In this document: in pieces, positions 29,497 through 37,671 of the stretch
How the letters are laid out: each line of letters starts with the position of its first letter
Numbering within the stretch: position 1 is the stretch's first letter
NCBI GenBank assembly: GCA_030039715.1
Contig: JASHVA010000033.1
Location: 1 to 46,261 of the forward strand
Length of the DNA: 46,261 bases
Direction of reading: 5' to 3'
Source: Thermoplasmata archaeon
GTDB taxonomy: Archaea > Thermoplasmatota > Thermoplasmata > Lutacidiplasmatales > UBA184
Notes under the pieces: model-generated
The model's input: the letters and a program-made list of their open reading frames with translations, nothing else
Database searches by the model: none
Told to the model about the DNA's origin: nothing
Program-made: the position numbers and the translations under genes

Positions 29497-31572
29497 TTAT
29501 CGGTTTGGAGGGGGGACGGGCGCATCGTCGGGCCGGCCGGTGCCCGGGGAACGGCTCGCGGTCCGGGACCACCGGGCCCGGCGGCCGTAGAACGCGTGGG
29601 TCGTCTGCGCCAGGTGCCCGATCGGCTCGAGCCCGGGGAGGCTCGCCCGGAACGAGGGGGCACGACGGTCGAGGATGATCGCGATCCCGCGGTCGTGCTC
29701 CGAGCGGATCATCCGACCGCACGCCTGCAGGATCGCCCGGGCCGCCGGCGCCTCCACCGTGTACTCCCAGCCCTTCCCGGTCGTCGAGTCGAGGAACCGA
29801 CGGAGCGCCTCGTGCTTCGCGGACGGGCGGGGATACGGGATGCCGACGAGAACCACCGCCTCGAGCTCCTGGTTCGGATAGTCGATCCCTTCGCTCAGCC
29901 GGCCGCCGGCGACCCCGAGGAGGACCGTCCCCTCCGGGTCCTTTTTCCAGCTCTCGATCGAGCGCCAGAGGTCGCCCATCGGCAGCTTGGCGTACTCGAT
30001 GAAGACGTTCGAGGGAAGCTGGGACTGGAGGCCCGACTCGAGCACCCTCTGCATGAGGTCGAAGCTGGGGAAGAACACCGCCGTCTTCACCGGGAGGCAC
30101 TGGAGCACCTCGACCAGCCGGTCGGCGATCCGGGTGATCGCGCGGGGGTCGGAGCGGATCTCCTCGTACCGTGTCGTCACGGTCGGGTCGTAGAGGATCT
30201 TCCGGTGCTCGGGCGGGAAGTGGGAGGGGACGTCGAGGAGCCGGGCGCTTTCGCCGAGCCCGAGGGAGTCGCGGTACTCCTCGAGCGGGGCGAGCGTGCC
30301 GGACATGTGGACGGAGAGATGGCAGTCACGGATCGGCGCCGCGGGCACCGACGCGTCCAGGGAGTACGCCTCGAGCGCGGGTCGCGGGAGCCGCGTCGCG
30401 AGCTTCACGTACCCCGGCGGCTCGAGCTGGGGCCAGGAGAGCAGTGTGAGAGCGACGGTGTGCGCCCACGAGCGGGGAAGGTGGCGCTCCCGCCGACGCT
30501 CCTCCCGCAGGTTCTCGCCCCAGGTGGCGAGCGCTCCGAGCCAGGTGTCGAGACGGTGGCTCGTTCCGCCGAGCGCGGTGAGGAGCGCGTCCTCGAAGAC
30601 GCCCGGGGGCAGCACCGCGTCGTCCTCGCGCGCGAGCGCCTGGATCAGCTCCTCGACCGCCGCCCCCACGATGTCGAAGAACCGGGTCGCGCTCGGGCCG
30701 TCGGGGAGCTGGAAGTCGCCGCGCTCGGCGACCTCGGCGCGGGCGCGGCGGACCGACTCCTGGGGAAGGGCGACGGTCGTGAGCTCGCGGAGATGGTTCG
30801 GCAGGTTGTGCGCCTCGTCGATCACGAGGTCGATGCGCTCGGGCGGGACCCCGAGCCACTGGAACAGCGACCGACGGATGTGGGGATGGAAAAAGAACGC
30901 GTACGGGGCGGTGACGATCCGGGCGTGCGGGACGAGGCGCTTCGCGAGCTCGTACGGACAGAGGTTCTCCTCCCGGCAGAACGACTCGAACTCGGCCGGG
31001 TTCGGCAGCTTCTCGCGGAAGCGATCCTCGAGCCCCTCGAGGTCGGTCTGCAGGACCCGGGCGTAGTACGGGCAGCCGTCGAGGTCGGTGAGGTCGATCT
31101 CCCCGCCCTCGGGGAGCTCGGTCGGGGGGGCGAGCGGCGCCTCCCCCTGCATCGCGCGCTCGGTCGCTCGCTTGCGGTCGGCGCACAACTTGCCGTGCTC
31201 CTCCGCGGTCGCCCCCTTCACTTCTGCGACGTTCTCGAGGAGGAAGCAGCGTCCGGCCCGGCCCTGCAGGCCGATCGCGAGGAACGGACGCTCGAGGCGG
31301 TGGGCGATGGTGCGGGCCTCGTGGAGGACCTGGACCTCCTGGGCGTGCGTGCGGACCAGGTAGAGGATCGTGTGGTCGGCGCGCGTCGCGTGCTCGAGGA
31401 GCGGGGCGAGCGCGGCGACCGTCTTGCCGCTGCCCGTCGGAGCGTTCACGAGCAGGGCGCCGCCGCGCTCCGCGAGCGCCGAGACCTCCCGGACGATCGA
31501 CTCCTGACCCGGGCGCAGGCGATACGGGAAGAGGAGGGACGGCTCGGGGGCGGAGGTCGCCGACGGCGTCGT
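29497..31572 (-). CDS. XPD/Rad3-like Fe-S DNA helicase (start codon uncertain)
   Basis: Superfamily 2 5'-3' DNA helicase for repair. About 690 residues. Seen: Q-motif-like YRLRPGQE, Walker A NAPTGSGKTVAAL, five cysteines in the Fe-S region (GRCFLL, KLCADR, DGCPYY, SFCREE, NLCPYE), of which four would bind [4Fe-4S], DEAH box VIDEAHNLPNHLRE, MSGTLAPLEEY, and motif VI region ACGRMIRSEHDRG. The first usable GTG (31447-31449) begins inside Walker A and would drop the upstream FPYRLRPGQ part. The frame is open to a stop at 31603-31605 with no ATG, GTG or TTG; the boundary given assumes ACG at 31570-31572, nine bases after GGAGG. Confidence 0.88.
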   Translation of the reverse strand, partial: TTPSATSAPEPSLLFPYRLRPGQESIVREVSALAERGGALLVNAPTGSGKTVAALAPLLEHATRADHTILYLVRTHAQEVQVLHEARTIAHRLERPFLAIGLQGRAGRCFLLENVAEVKGATAEEHGKLCADRKRATERAMQGEAPLAPPTELPEGGEIDLTDLDGCPYYARVLQTDLEGLEDRFREKLPNPAEFESFCREENLCPYELAKRLVPHARIVTAPYAFFFHPHIRRSLFQWLGVPPERIDLVIDEAHNLPNHLRELTTVALPQESVRRARAEVAERGDFQLPDGPSATRFFDIVGAAVEELIQALAREDDAVLPPGVFEDALLTALGGTSHRLDTWLGALATWGENLREERRRERHLPRSWAHTVALTLLSWPQLEPPGYVKLATRLPRPALEAYSLDASVPAAPIRDCHLSVHMSGTLAPLEEYRDSLGLGESARLLDVPSHFPPEHRKILYDPTVTTRYEEIRSDPRAITRIADRLVEVLQCLPVKTAVFFPSFDLMQRVLESGLQSQLPSNVFIEYAKLPMGDLWRSIESWKKDPEGTVLLGVAGGRLSEGIDYPNQELEAVVLVGIPYPRPSAKHEALRRFLDSTTGKGWEYTVEAPAARAILQACGRMIRSEHDRGIAIILDRRAPSFRASLPGLEPIGHLAQTTHAFYGRRARWSRTASRSPGTGRPDDAPVPPPNR

Positions 31573-31666
31573 GGGTCCTCTCCTCCCCGAGCGAGCCCCG
31601 GTTCAGGGTTTTAAGATGCGCGTTCAGTGGAACGGTGCGGAGGCCCGTTCGGGACGCCGAAGGCCG

Positions 31667-31984
31667 TCAGCCGTAGGCGTACCGGACGCCGTACGGGCCG
31701 CGCGGCATCGTCCAGGTGACGGAGCCCTGGTCGCAGGCGATGTCGCAGGCGCCACACTCGACACAGTCCTCGTACCGGAAGACGAGCCGACCCTCGATCC
31801 GCTCGTAGCACTTCGCCGGGCAGGCGAACGTGCAGAACGAGTGCGGGCACTTCGCACAGATCTCGGGCTTGACGGTGATGTGGGCGTGGTCCTTCGAGTC
31901 GGTCGAGTAGCGCAGCGTGCCGAGACGACGCTTGATCTCGACGAACTCGACGGGGGTGTCCGGGCTGCTCGCTCCCTCGGCCAT
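31667..31984 (-). CDS. FixX-like 4Fe-4S ferredoxin
   Basis: 105 residues. The C-terminal part resembles FixX, the ferredoxin-like partner of ETF:quinone oxidoreductase FixC: HITVKPEICAKCPHSFCTF, CPAKCY, DCVECGACDIACDQGSVTW and PRGPYGVRYAYG. The extra cysteines before the FixX core (CAKCPHSFC) could support a second cluster. No FixA, FixB or FixC is in the window. It starts 8 bp after malate dehydrogenase and is clearly in its operon, so it may take electrons from another dehydrogenase, or the remaining fix genes are elsewhere. Confidence 0.85.
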   Translation of the reverse strand: MAEGASSPDTPVEFVEIKRRLGTLRYSTDSKDHAHITVKPEICAKCPHSFCTFACPAKCYERIEGRLVFRYEDCVECGACDIACDQGSVTWTMPRGPYGVRYAYG

Positions 31985-31992
31985 CGTCCTTC

Positions 31993-32937
31993 CTATCCCG
32001 GCGCCTTCGCGAGGATCTCGAGGTCCGACCGGACCGCGGCGACGCTCTGGGCGAACGCGCTCCGCTCGGCGGGGGAGAGGTCGACCTCGACGACCCGCTC
32101 GACCCCCTGACGGCCGAGCACGACCGGGACGCCCACGTAGACGTCCTTCTCCCCGAACTCGCCGTTCAGGTGGGCCGCGACGGGAAGGAGACGGTGCGCG
32201 TCCTGCGCGATCGCGAGCACGAGCTCGGCCTGCGAGGCCGTGGGGGCGTAGAAGGCGCTCCCCGTCTTGAGGAGATTCACGATCTCCCCGCCGCCCTGCT
32301 TCGTCCTCTCCACGATCGCCGCGAGGCGGTCGGGCGGAAGCAGCTTCGCGAGCGGGACTCCGCTCACGCTCGAGAGGGAGAGGATCGGCACCATCGTGTC
32401 GCCGTGCGTTCCGAGGACGAAGGCGGTGACGTCCCGGGGTGCCACGTGGAGCGCTTCGGCGACGAACGAACGGAAGCGCCCGGCATCGAGCGTCCCGGAC
32501 TCGCCGAAGACGCGCGCGGGCGGCAGGCCGCTCACCTTGCGGAAGTAGTAGGTCATCACGTCGACCGGGTTCGTCACCACGACGACGACGGCGTTCGGAG
32601 CGTGGGCGCGGACCGCCTCGGCATGGCCGCGGACGATTGCGGCGTTCTTCTCGAGGAGGTCGGAGCGGCTCATCCCCGGCTTCCGAGCGAGGCCGGCCGT
32701 CTCCACGACGACGTCCGCGCCGGCGAGCGCGTCGAGCGACGTCGAACCCGTCACTCGGGTCGAGAAGCCGAGGATCGGCCCGGACTCCTGGATGTCCAGC
32801 GCCTTTCCCTGCGGCAGGCCGTCGACGATGTCGAGCAGAACGACCTCGCGCGCGATGTCGAGCTCGGCGAGGCGCTGGGCGAGCGAACCGCCGATGTTCC
32901 CGGCTCCGAGGACCGCCACCTTCCCGAGCGCGCTCAT
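31993..32937 (-). CDS. mdh: Malate dehydrogenase (LDH-like family)
   Basis: NAD-dependent interconversion of malate and oxaloacetate in the citric acid cycle. 314 residues: Rossmann loop LGAGNIGG (10-17), Asp36 in LLDIVDG favouring NAD, the specificity loop GLARKPGMSRSDLL in which Arg85 and Arg91 mark a malate rather than lactate enzyme, VTNPVDVMTYYF, and the catalytic His in LGTHGDTMVP. FGESGTLDAGRFR replaces the more usual GMAGVLDSARFR. The ATG at 32935-32937 is chosen; the frame upstream runs antisense through the small coiled-coil gene. Co-transcribed with the FixX-like ferredoxin. Confidence 0.93.
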   Translation of the reverse strand: MSALGKVAVLGAGNIGGSLAQRLAELDIAREVVLLDIVDGLPQGKALDIQESGPILGFSTRVTGSTSLDALAGADVVVETAGLARKPGMSRSDLLEKNAAIVRGHAEAVRAHAPNAVVVVVTNPVDVMTYYFRKVSGLPPARVFGESGTLDAGRFRSFVAEALHVAPRDVTAFVLGTHGDTMVPILSLSSVSGVPLAKLLPPDRLAAIVERTKQGGGEIVNLLKTGSAFYAPTASQAELVLAIAQDAHRLLPVAAHLNGEFGEKDVYVGVPVVLGRQGVERVVEVDLSPAERSAFAQSVAAVRSDLEILAKAPG

Positions 32938-33061
32938 CTCTCCGTCCCTCGAGCGCGTCCCACGGAGCTCGGGCTTAAATCGGAGCGCCCGAGCACGGTC
33001 GGCGACCCCGAGGCCCGTCGGCCGAAACCTTGATTCTCCGTAGAGGGGGTGCACCCCCGGA

Positions 33062-33313
33062 ATGGTCGACGTCGAATCCGCGCTGCTCAGCGTCCAGGAG
33101 CGGGACAACTGGCGGCGACGGATGGAGGTCCTCGAGCGATCGCTCGAGGACGTGCGCGAACAACGACGCAAGCTCGAGCAGCGGCTCCGACGGGTCCGCA
33201 AGGACCTCGTCCGGCTCCGACAAGCCGCCGAAGCCGTGCTCGACCTCTCCCGTTCGGCCGCTCGACCGGAGTTGATCCGTGCCTCGACGCCTTCTGCCAT
33301 CCACAACCGCTAG
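33062..33313 (+). CDS. Small coiled-coil protein, unknown
   Basis: 83 residues, almost wholly helical: heptad-like DNWRRRMEVLERSLEDVREQ and KLEQRLRRVRKDLVRLRQAA, strongly charged, then a short tail. No homologue recognised. It is the first gene of a rightward pair; the next coiled-coil gene overlaps it by 35 bp in another frame, so the products probably form a complex (inference). No Cys, signal or membrane segment. Confidence 0.6.
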   Translation: MVDVESALLSVQERDNWRRRMEVLERSLEDVREQRRKLEQRLRRVRKDLVRLRQAAEAVLDLSRSAARPELIRASTPSAIHNR

Positions 33314-33509
33314 GCAGGAAGCGCTCCTGGCGACCGAGCAGGAGCTCGTCGCGGAGGTCGCGCGCACCCGCCGGGAGGAGGAGTACCTGCTGCTCAAGGT
33401 CCGGCAGGCCCGCGAGCAGGTACGGTACTACGAGCGGCTGCTCGAGCTCCTGAAGCGCGACTGGGCTCAGGACCCGGCCCTCGCGTCGATCGTGCGCCGG
33501 CTCGGCTAG
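33279..33509 (+). CDS. Second small coiled-coil protein, unknown
   Basis: 76 residues from a GTG at 33279. Mostly one long helix: LLATEQELVAEVARTRREEE and LLLKVRQAREQVRYYERLLE, ending DPALASIVRRLG. Not recognised. Overlap of 35 bp with the preceding coiled-coil gene suggests coupled translation and a heteromeric partner. It is followed after 18 bp by the ketopantoate reductase gene. An alternative is that the two were one gene split by a frameshift, but each has its own complete helix. Confidence 0.55.
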   Translation: MPRRLLPSTTARQEALLATEQELVAEVARTRREEEYLLLKVRQAREQVRYYERLLELLKRDWAQDPALASIVRRLG

Positions 33510-33527
33510 CTCGCCCGGCGGCGCTCC

Positions 33528-34475
33528 GTGAAGCTCCTCGTGCTGGGGGCCGGCGCGGTGGGGTCGCTCCTGGCCGCGCGCCTCAGCGCGGCCGGTCACC
33601 CCGTAGAGCTCGTCGCCCGGCCCGACCACGCCGACGCGATCCGAGCCCGGGGACTGCGCGTGGTGGGGACGAGCCCGGGGACGTTCCATCCGAGCGCGCT
33701 CGACGACCTCGCGGAGGCCGCCCCCCCGGACGCGGTCCTCCTGACCGTGAAGACGTTCGACCTCGCCTCCGCGAGCGGGCGCCTCGCGCGCCGGTTCCCA
33801 CGGCTTCCGCCGACGCTCCTCCCGCAGAACGGCCTCGGCATCGAGCGGACGGTCGAAGCGGCGATCCGCGCCTCGGCCGGTGAAGACGCGGAGGCGGTGC
33901 TCGTCCGGGCCTCGAACTCGATCCCGGTCACGCTCGTCGGCCCCGGCGTCGTCCGCCAGGCCGGTGTGGGGGAAATCGTCCTCCGCGACCCGGCGTCCGG
34001 AGGTCCCGCGCGGGATGCGGCGGCGCTCTTCGTGACACTGCTCGATCGCGCCGGAATCCCGGTACGGCTCGTCGACGACCTCGAGCGCGAGCTGTGGCGG
34101 AAGGCGCTCATCAACGCGGCGATCAATCCGGTCACCGCCCTCCATCGGGTGCCGAACGGCCGATTGCTCGAGCTCCCGTACCGCGAGGAGGCGACCGGCC
34201 TCCTCCGCGAGGCGCAGCGCGCGGCCGCTCTCGCCGGTTTCGAGTTCTCGGACCGGGAAGCGGATGCCGACTTCGAACGGGTCGCCCGCGCGACCGCGGA
34301 GAATCGGTCGAGCATGCTGCAGGACCGGGACCGCGGCCGGCCGACGGAGGTCGATGCGATCTCGGGCGAGATCCTCCGCGTGGCGGTCGCCCAGGGAGTG
34401 GACCTCCCGCGCACGCGGGCGGTCGTCGAGCGGCTGCGTGCCACGGTCGGTGCGGCTCGGACCGAACCTTCTTAG
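33528..34475 (+). CDS. panE: 2-dehydropantoate 2-reductase
   Basis: NADPH-dependent ketopantoate reductase of the CoA biosynthesis route; in archaea it feeds pantoate kinase. 315 residues. Seen: N-terminal LLVLGAGAVGSLLAARLSAAG, LLTVKTFDLASA (catalytic Lys region), LLPQNGLGIE, ELWRKALINAAINPVTAL with the conserved catalytic Lys and Asn, and a C-terminal RSSMLQDRDRGRPTEVDAISG, the family's substrate-binding SSMLQD signature. The start is a GTG at 33528. It precedes pgk by 22 bp in the same direction. Confidence 0.92.
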   Translation: MKLLVLGAGAVGSLLAARLSAAGHPVELVARPDHADAIRARGLRVVGTSPGTFHPSALDDLAEAAPPDAVLLTVKTFDLASASGRLARRFPRLPPTLLPQNGLGIERTVEAAIRASAGEDAEAVLVRASNSIPVTLVGPGVVRQAGVGEIVLRDPASGGPARDAAALFVTLLDRAGIPVRLVDDLERELWRKALINAAINPVTALHRVPNGRLLELPYREEATGLLREAQRAAALAGFEFSDREADADFERVARATAENRSSMLQDRDRGRPTEVDAISGEILRVAVAQGVDLPRTRAVVERLRATVGAARTEPS

Positions 34476-34497
34476 CCGAACGGCTCTCCCCGGGCCG

Positions 34498-35679
34498 ATG
34501 GTCGCGAAGCGCGGCATCGGCGACGTCGCTCTCAAAGGACGACGGGTCCTGCTCCGAGTCGACTACAACGTTCCGCAGGACGCGAGCGGTCAGATCGCGG
34601 ACGACCGGCGCATCCAGGAGTCCCTGCCGACCCTGAACCACCTGCGGACCGCCGGCGCGCGCACGGTGCTCCTGTCCCACCTCGGCCGGCCGGGGGGCGA
34701 GCGGAATCCCCGGTTCTCCCTGAAGCCAGTCGCCCGCCGCCTCTCCTCGCTCCTCGGGCAGCCCGTGCCGATCGCGGAGGACATCGTCGGGATCCACGCG
34801 CTCGAGATGTCGGCCCGGATCGAGAACGGCCAGTTCCTCATGCTCGAGAACCTGCGCTTCCTCCCGGGGGAGGAGGCGAACGACCCCGCGTTCGCCGGCC
34901 AGCTGGCCCGGCTCGGAGAGCTGTTCGTCCAGGACGCGTTCGGCGTCGTCCACCGCACCCACGCCTCCACGGTCGGCGTGCCGAAGCGGCTGCCGTCCGT
35001 CGCCGGGCTCCTCGTGGAACGCGAAGTCCGGGAGCTCTCGCCGCTGGTCGATGCCCCCGAGCGGCCGTACGCGGTGATCGTCGGCGGGGCCAAGGTCGCG
35101 GACAAGCTGCCGCTGCTCGCGAGCTTCTGCGGACGGGCGGACCGGATCCTCCTCGGCGGAGCGCTCGCGTTCCCGTTCCTCCGGGCGTCAGGGGCGACCC
35201 TGGGCACGAGCCCGGTCGAGCAGGGGATGGAGCCGGCGATCGCCGAGCTGAACGCGCGCGCGAGCGAGGCGGGGACGTCGATCGAACTCCCGAGCGACCT
35301 CGTGTTCGAGCGACCCGGCGGGTCGCCGCCGGAGGTGGCGGCCGTCGGCGCGGTCCCGGCGGATGCCGCGGTCTACGACATCGGTCCCGCGACCCGGGCG
35401 CGGTTCCGGGCGGCCCTCGAGGGGACGCGCACCGTCTTCTGGAACGGCCCGCTTGGCCGCGCCGAGGACCCCCGCTTCGCCGCCGGGACCCGCGAGGTGC
35501 TCGGGGCGCTCGCCTCGGTGCGCGGTTACCACGTCGGGGCCGGCGGCGACTCCGCCCGGATCGCCCAGGACCTCGGCGTCATGGGCGGCTTCCAGTTCGT
35601 CTCGACCGGTGGGGGGGCCGCCCTCGAGTTCGTGCAGGGTCTCGAGCTGCCCGGTCTCGCGGTGCTCCCGAACGCCTAG
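34498..35679 (+). CDS. pgk: Phosphoglycerate kinase
   Basis: Transfers phosphate between 1,3-bisphosphoglycerate and ADP in glycolysis/gluconeogenesis. 393 residues, two Rossmann-like lobes. Seen: VLLRVDYNVPQD, LLSHLGRPGGERNPRFSL, MLENLRFLPGEEANDP, FVQDAFGVVHRTHAST, VIVGGAKVADKL, FWNGPLGRAEDPRFAAGT, GAGGDSARIAQDLG and FVSTGGGAALEFVQG. The variant WNGPLGRAE instead of WNGPMGVFE agrees with archaeal-type enzymes. The ATG at 34498-34500 begins the conserved fold. The last 101 bp overlap antisense with the end of cutA. Confidence 0.94.
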   Translation: MVAKRGIGDVALKGRRVLLRVDYNVPQDASGQIADDRRIQESLPTLNHLRTAGARTVLLSHLGRPGGERNPRFSLKPVARRLSSLLGQPVPIAEDIVGIHALEMSARIENGQFLMLENLRFLPGEEANDPAFAGQLARLGELFVQDAFGVVHRTHASTVGVPKRLPSVAGLLVEREVRELSPLVDAPERPYAVIVGGAKVADKLPLLASFCGRADRILLGGALAFPFLRASGATLGTSPVEQGMEPAIAELNARASEAGTSIELPSDLVFERPGGSPPEVAAVGAVPADAAVYDIGPATRARFRAALEGTRTVFWNGPLGRAEDPRFAAGTREVLGALASVRGYHVGAGGDSARIAQDLGVMGGFQFVSTGGGAALEFVQGLELPGLAVLPNA

Positions 35680-36058
35680 CACCGGCCCGGGCGGAGGGCG
35701 GCAGCGAGGCGCGGTCGAGCGTCGCCGTGAGGTATCGGAGGTAGGCCGGCGCTACCCGCGGGACGTCGACCTCCGCAATCTCGGGCACGGAGTACGGGTG
35801 GCCCTCGGCGAGGAATCGGAAGAGCGCACCGACCCGCTTCGGGACGGTCTTGAACAGCACGAGCGCCTCGCTCTCCGCGACCAGCCGGCCCTTCCAGAGA
35901 TACCGCGAGTCGACCGGCACGACGCTGCCGCACGCCGCGAGCCGCCGCCCGACCGCGCCGGCGACGGCGGCGAGCGCCCGCTCGCGGCTGGGGTACGTCG
36001 TGAGCACGAGCCGCATCGGCCCGCGCGCCCACTCCGGGTCCGCGGGGTACGGGCTCAT
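35579..36058 (-). CDS. cutA: CutA1 divalent-cation tolerance protein
   Basis: Small trimeric protein of the CutA1 family, linked to copper tolerance in bacteria but of unsettled role. Core features: RLVLTTYPSRERALAAVAGAV, LAACGSVVPVDSRYLWKGRL, ALVLFKTVPKRVGALFRFL, HPYSVPEIAEVDV and YLRYLTATL. CutA is usually about 105-115 residues; here the frame gives 159, because the C-terminus continues as a 45-residue Arg-rich stretch antisense to pgk. A start at Met15 (GPMRLVLTT) is also possible. The ATG used overlaps the PolD small-subunit stop as ATGA (36055-36058). Confidence 0.9.
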   Translation of the reverse strand: MSPYPADPEWARGPMRLVLTTYPSRERALAAVAGAVGRRLAACGSVVPVDSRYLWKGRLVAESEALVLFKTVPKRVGALFRFLAEGHPYSVPEIAEVDVPRVAPAYLRYLTATLDRASLPPSARAGARRSGAPRDRAARDPARTRGRPPHRSRRTGSRP

Positions 36059-37563
36059 CCGGTGGCCCCGAGGGAGACCGGGTCGCCCGCCGAGAAGTCG
36101 AGGCTGACGAGGTCGAGGTTCGTCAGGTCGACCACGGCCGCCCGGGCCGGCACCGGGGAGATGTTGCGCATCCGCTGGTACTCCGTCTCCGCCTGCCAGG
36201 TCGACGCGTTGAGGAGGAGGACGCCGCGGTATCGGTCGGCGCCGTAGGTGTGCGCGTGACCGGTCACGAGGATGTCCGGCGCGGGGTCGACGACGAGCCC
36301 GTCGCGCGGGAGCGGGGAGAGCGGCGTCCGGTCCCCGTAGATCGGAGCGAGATGGCGCATCTGCAGCATCCGCTTCATCACGTCGGTCGGGCGCGCGTAC
36401 GTCGCCCCCGGGATTGCCGGGATGAGGTCGTCGAAGCTCCGGCCGTGGTAGGCCTCGACGACGACCCCGTGGAGCGCGAACGTCGACGGGTTCGCGAGAG
36501 AGTGGACGTTCGCGGGCAGGGCGGCGCGCAGGGGCGCGGGGAGCGCCGGCTGCGGCTCGGCAGGACAGACGGCGTCGTGGTTCCCCGGGACGACGACGAT
36601 CGAGAGGCGCGACGGGAGCTCCGAAAGGCGGCGACCGAGCTCCGCGTACTGCTCCACCACGTCCGCGATCGCGAGGTCGCGCTCCTGCTGCGGGTAGACG
36701 CCGATCCCGTCGACGAGGTCGCCCGCGACGACGACGTGCTCGATCTCGGCCGCCATCTCGGCGAGCGGGCCGCGGCCCCGCAGGAAGTCGACGAGGTGGC
36801 CCCAGCTCTCGGAGAGGAACGAGCGGCTCCCCACGTGGAGGTCGGAGAGGAAAATCGCCCGCCGGCGACGGGCCGAACGCCCGACCGGCCGAGCGGTCGG
36901 GACGTCGGGCCGCTCCACCGCGAGCACGCGGGCGAGCTTTCCGGCCTCTCGCGCCGGCTGGAGCTTGAGCCCGACGACCTCGTCGGGCAGGAACGACGTC
37001 TTCGCGGCCGGAGAGTCCTGGGGCACGAGGACCTCGAGCGAGCCCGACTCGTCGTCGACCGTCAGGAGGAGGTGGTGTCGCTTCGAGGTCGTCCGCACCT
37101 CCCGGACGAGGCCGATCACCGACGCCGGACCGTCACCGGACCGCAAGGCCGCGATCGGCCGGAGGTTCCCGAGCTCGGGCCGTCCGCGCAGGAGGCGGGC
37201 GAGGCTCCGGTACCTCGACTGGAAGAGCGAGGAGTACGCCGCCAGGGCGTCCGAAGCGACCGGGGGTCCGACGAAACCCTCCTGGATCAACTCGAACGGT
37301 ATCTCAACGCGTACGTCCTCGCGTCGCGCGGCGGGCTTGAGACCCGCCAGCGCGCTCGGGTGCGGGGGCTCCCGCGCGGCGATTGCGCGCTCGACCATCT
37401 CGACCGTAACGAAGGGCGAGCCGCTCCCGGGGGTCTCCACGACCTCTCGCGAGACGAGGAGCGGATGGCTCTGGGCCAGGAGCAGCTGGAGCGCCCCAGC
37501 CTCGACGAGGCGGTGGTGCTCCTCGAAGTAGGCGACCAGATGCTCGCGCAAACTGTCGGCCAC
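36055..37563 (-). CDS. DNA polymerase D small subunit (DP1)
   Basis: Proofreading exonuclease subunit of archaeal family D DNA polymerase. 502 residues: an N-terminal helical region, an OB-fold middle (VIGLVREVRTTSKRHHLLLT, DDESGSLEVLVP), and a calcineurin-like phosphoesterase domain with all expected metal motifs: LSDLHVGSRSF, VVAGDLVDGIGVYP, VVPGNHDAV, and VTGHAHTYG. The catalytic residues look intact. The large subunit is not in the window. The gene overlaps cutA by 4 bp, an unexpected partner. Frame and start (ATG 37561-37563) are unambiguous. Confidence 0.94.
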   Translation of the reverse strand: MADSLREHLVAYFEEHHRLVEAGALQLLLAQSHPLLVSREVVETPGSGSPFVTVEMVERAIAAREPPHPSALAGLKPAARREDVRVEIPFELIQEGFVGPPVASDALAAYSSLFQSRYRSLARLLRGRPELGNLRPIAALRSGDGPASVIGLVREVRTTSKRHHLLLTVDDESGSLEVLVPQDSPAAKTSFLPDEVVGLKLQPAREAGKLARVLAVERPDVPTARPVGRSARRRRAIFLSDLHVGSRSFLSESWGHLVDFLRGRGPLAEMAAEIEHVVVAGDLVDGIGVYPQQERDLAIADVVEQYAELGRRLSELPSRLSIVVVPGNHDAVCPAEPQPALPAPLRAALPANVHSLANPSTFALHGVVVEAYHGRSFDDLIPAIPGATYARPTDVMKRMLQMRHLAPIYGDRTPLSPLPRDGLVVDPAPDILVTGHAHTYGADRYRGVLLLNASTWQAETEYQRMRNISPVPARAAVVDLTNLDLVSLDFSAGDPVSLGATG

Positions 37564-37671
37564 GAGGCGTTCCCCTGCGCGAGCGGACGCGACCCGGCGG
37601 TCGGCCGCGAGCGCCCGGACTCGGCGGCGGAGGCCGACCGGGTTATTTCAAGGCTTGCGCGCGCGCGGGCC

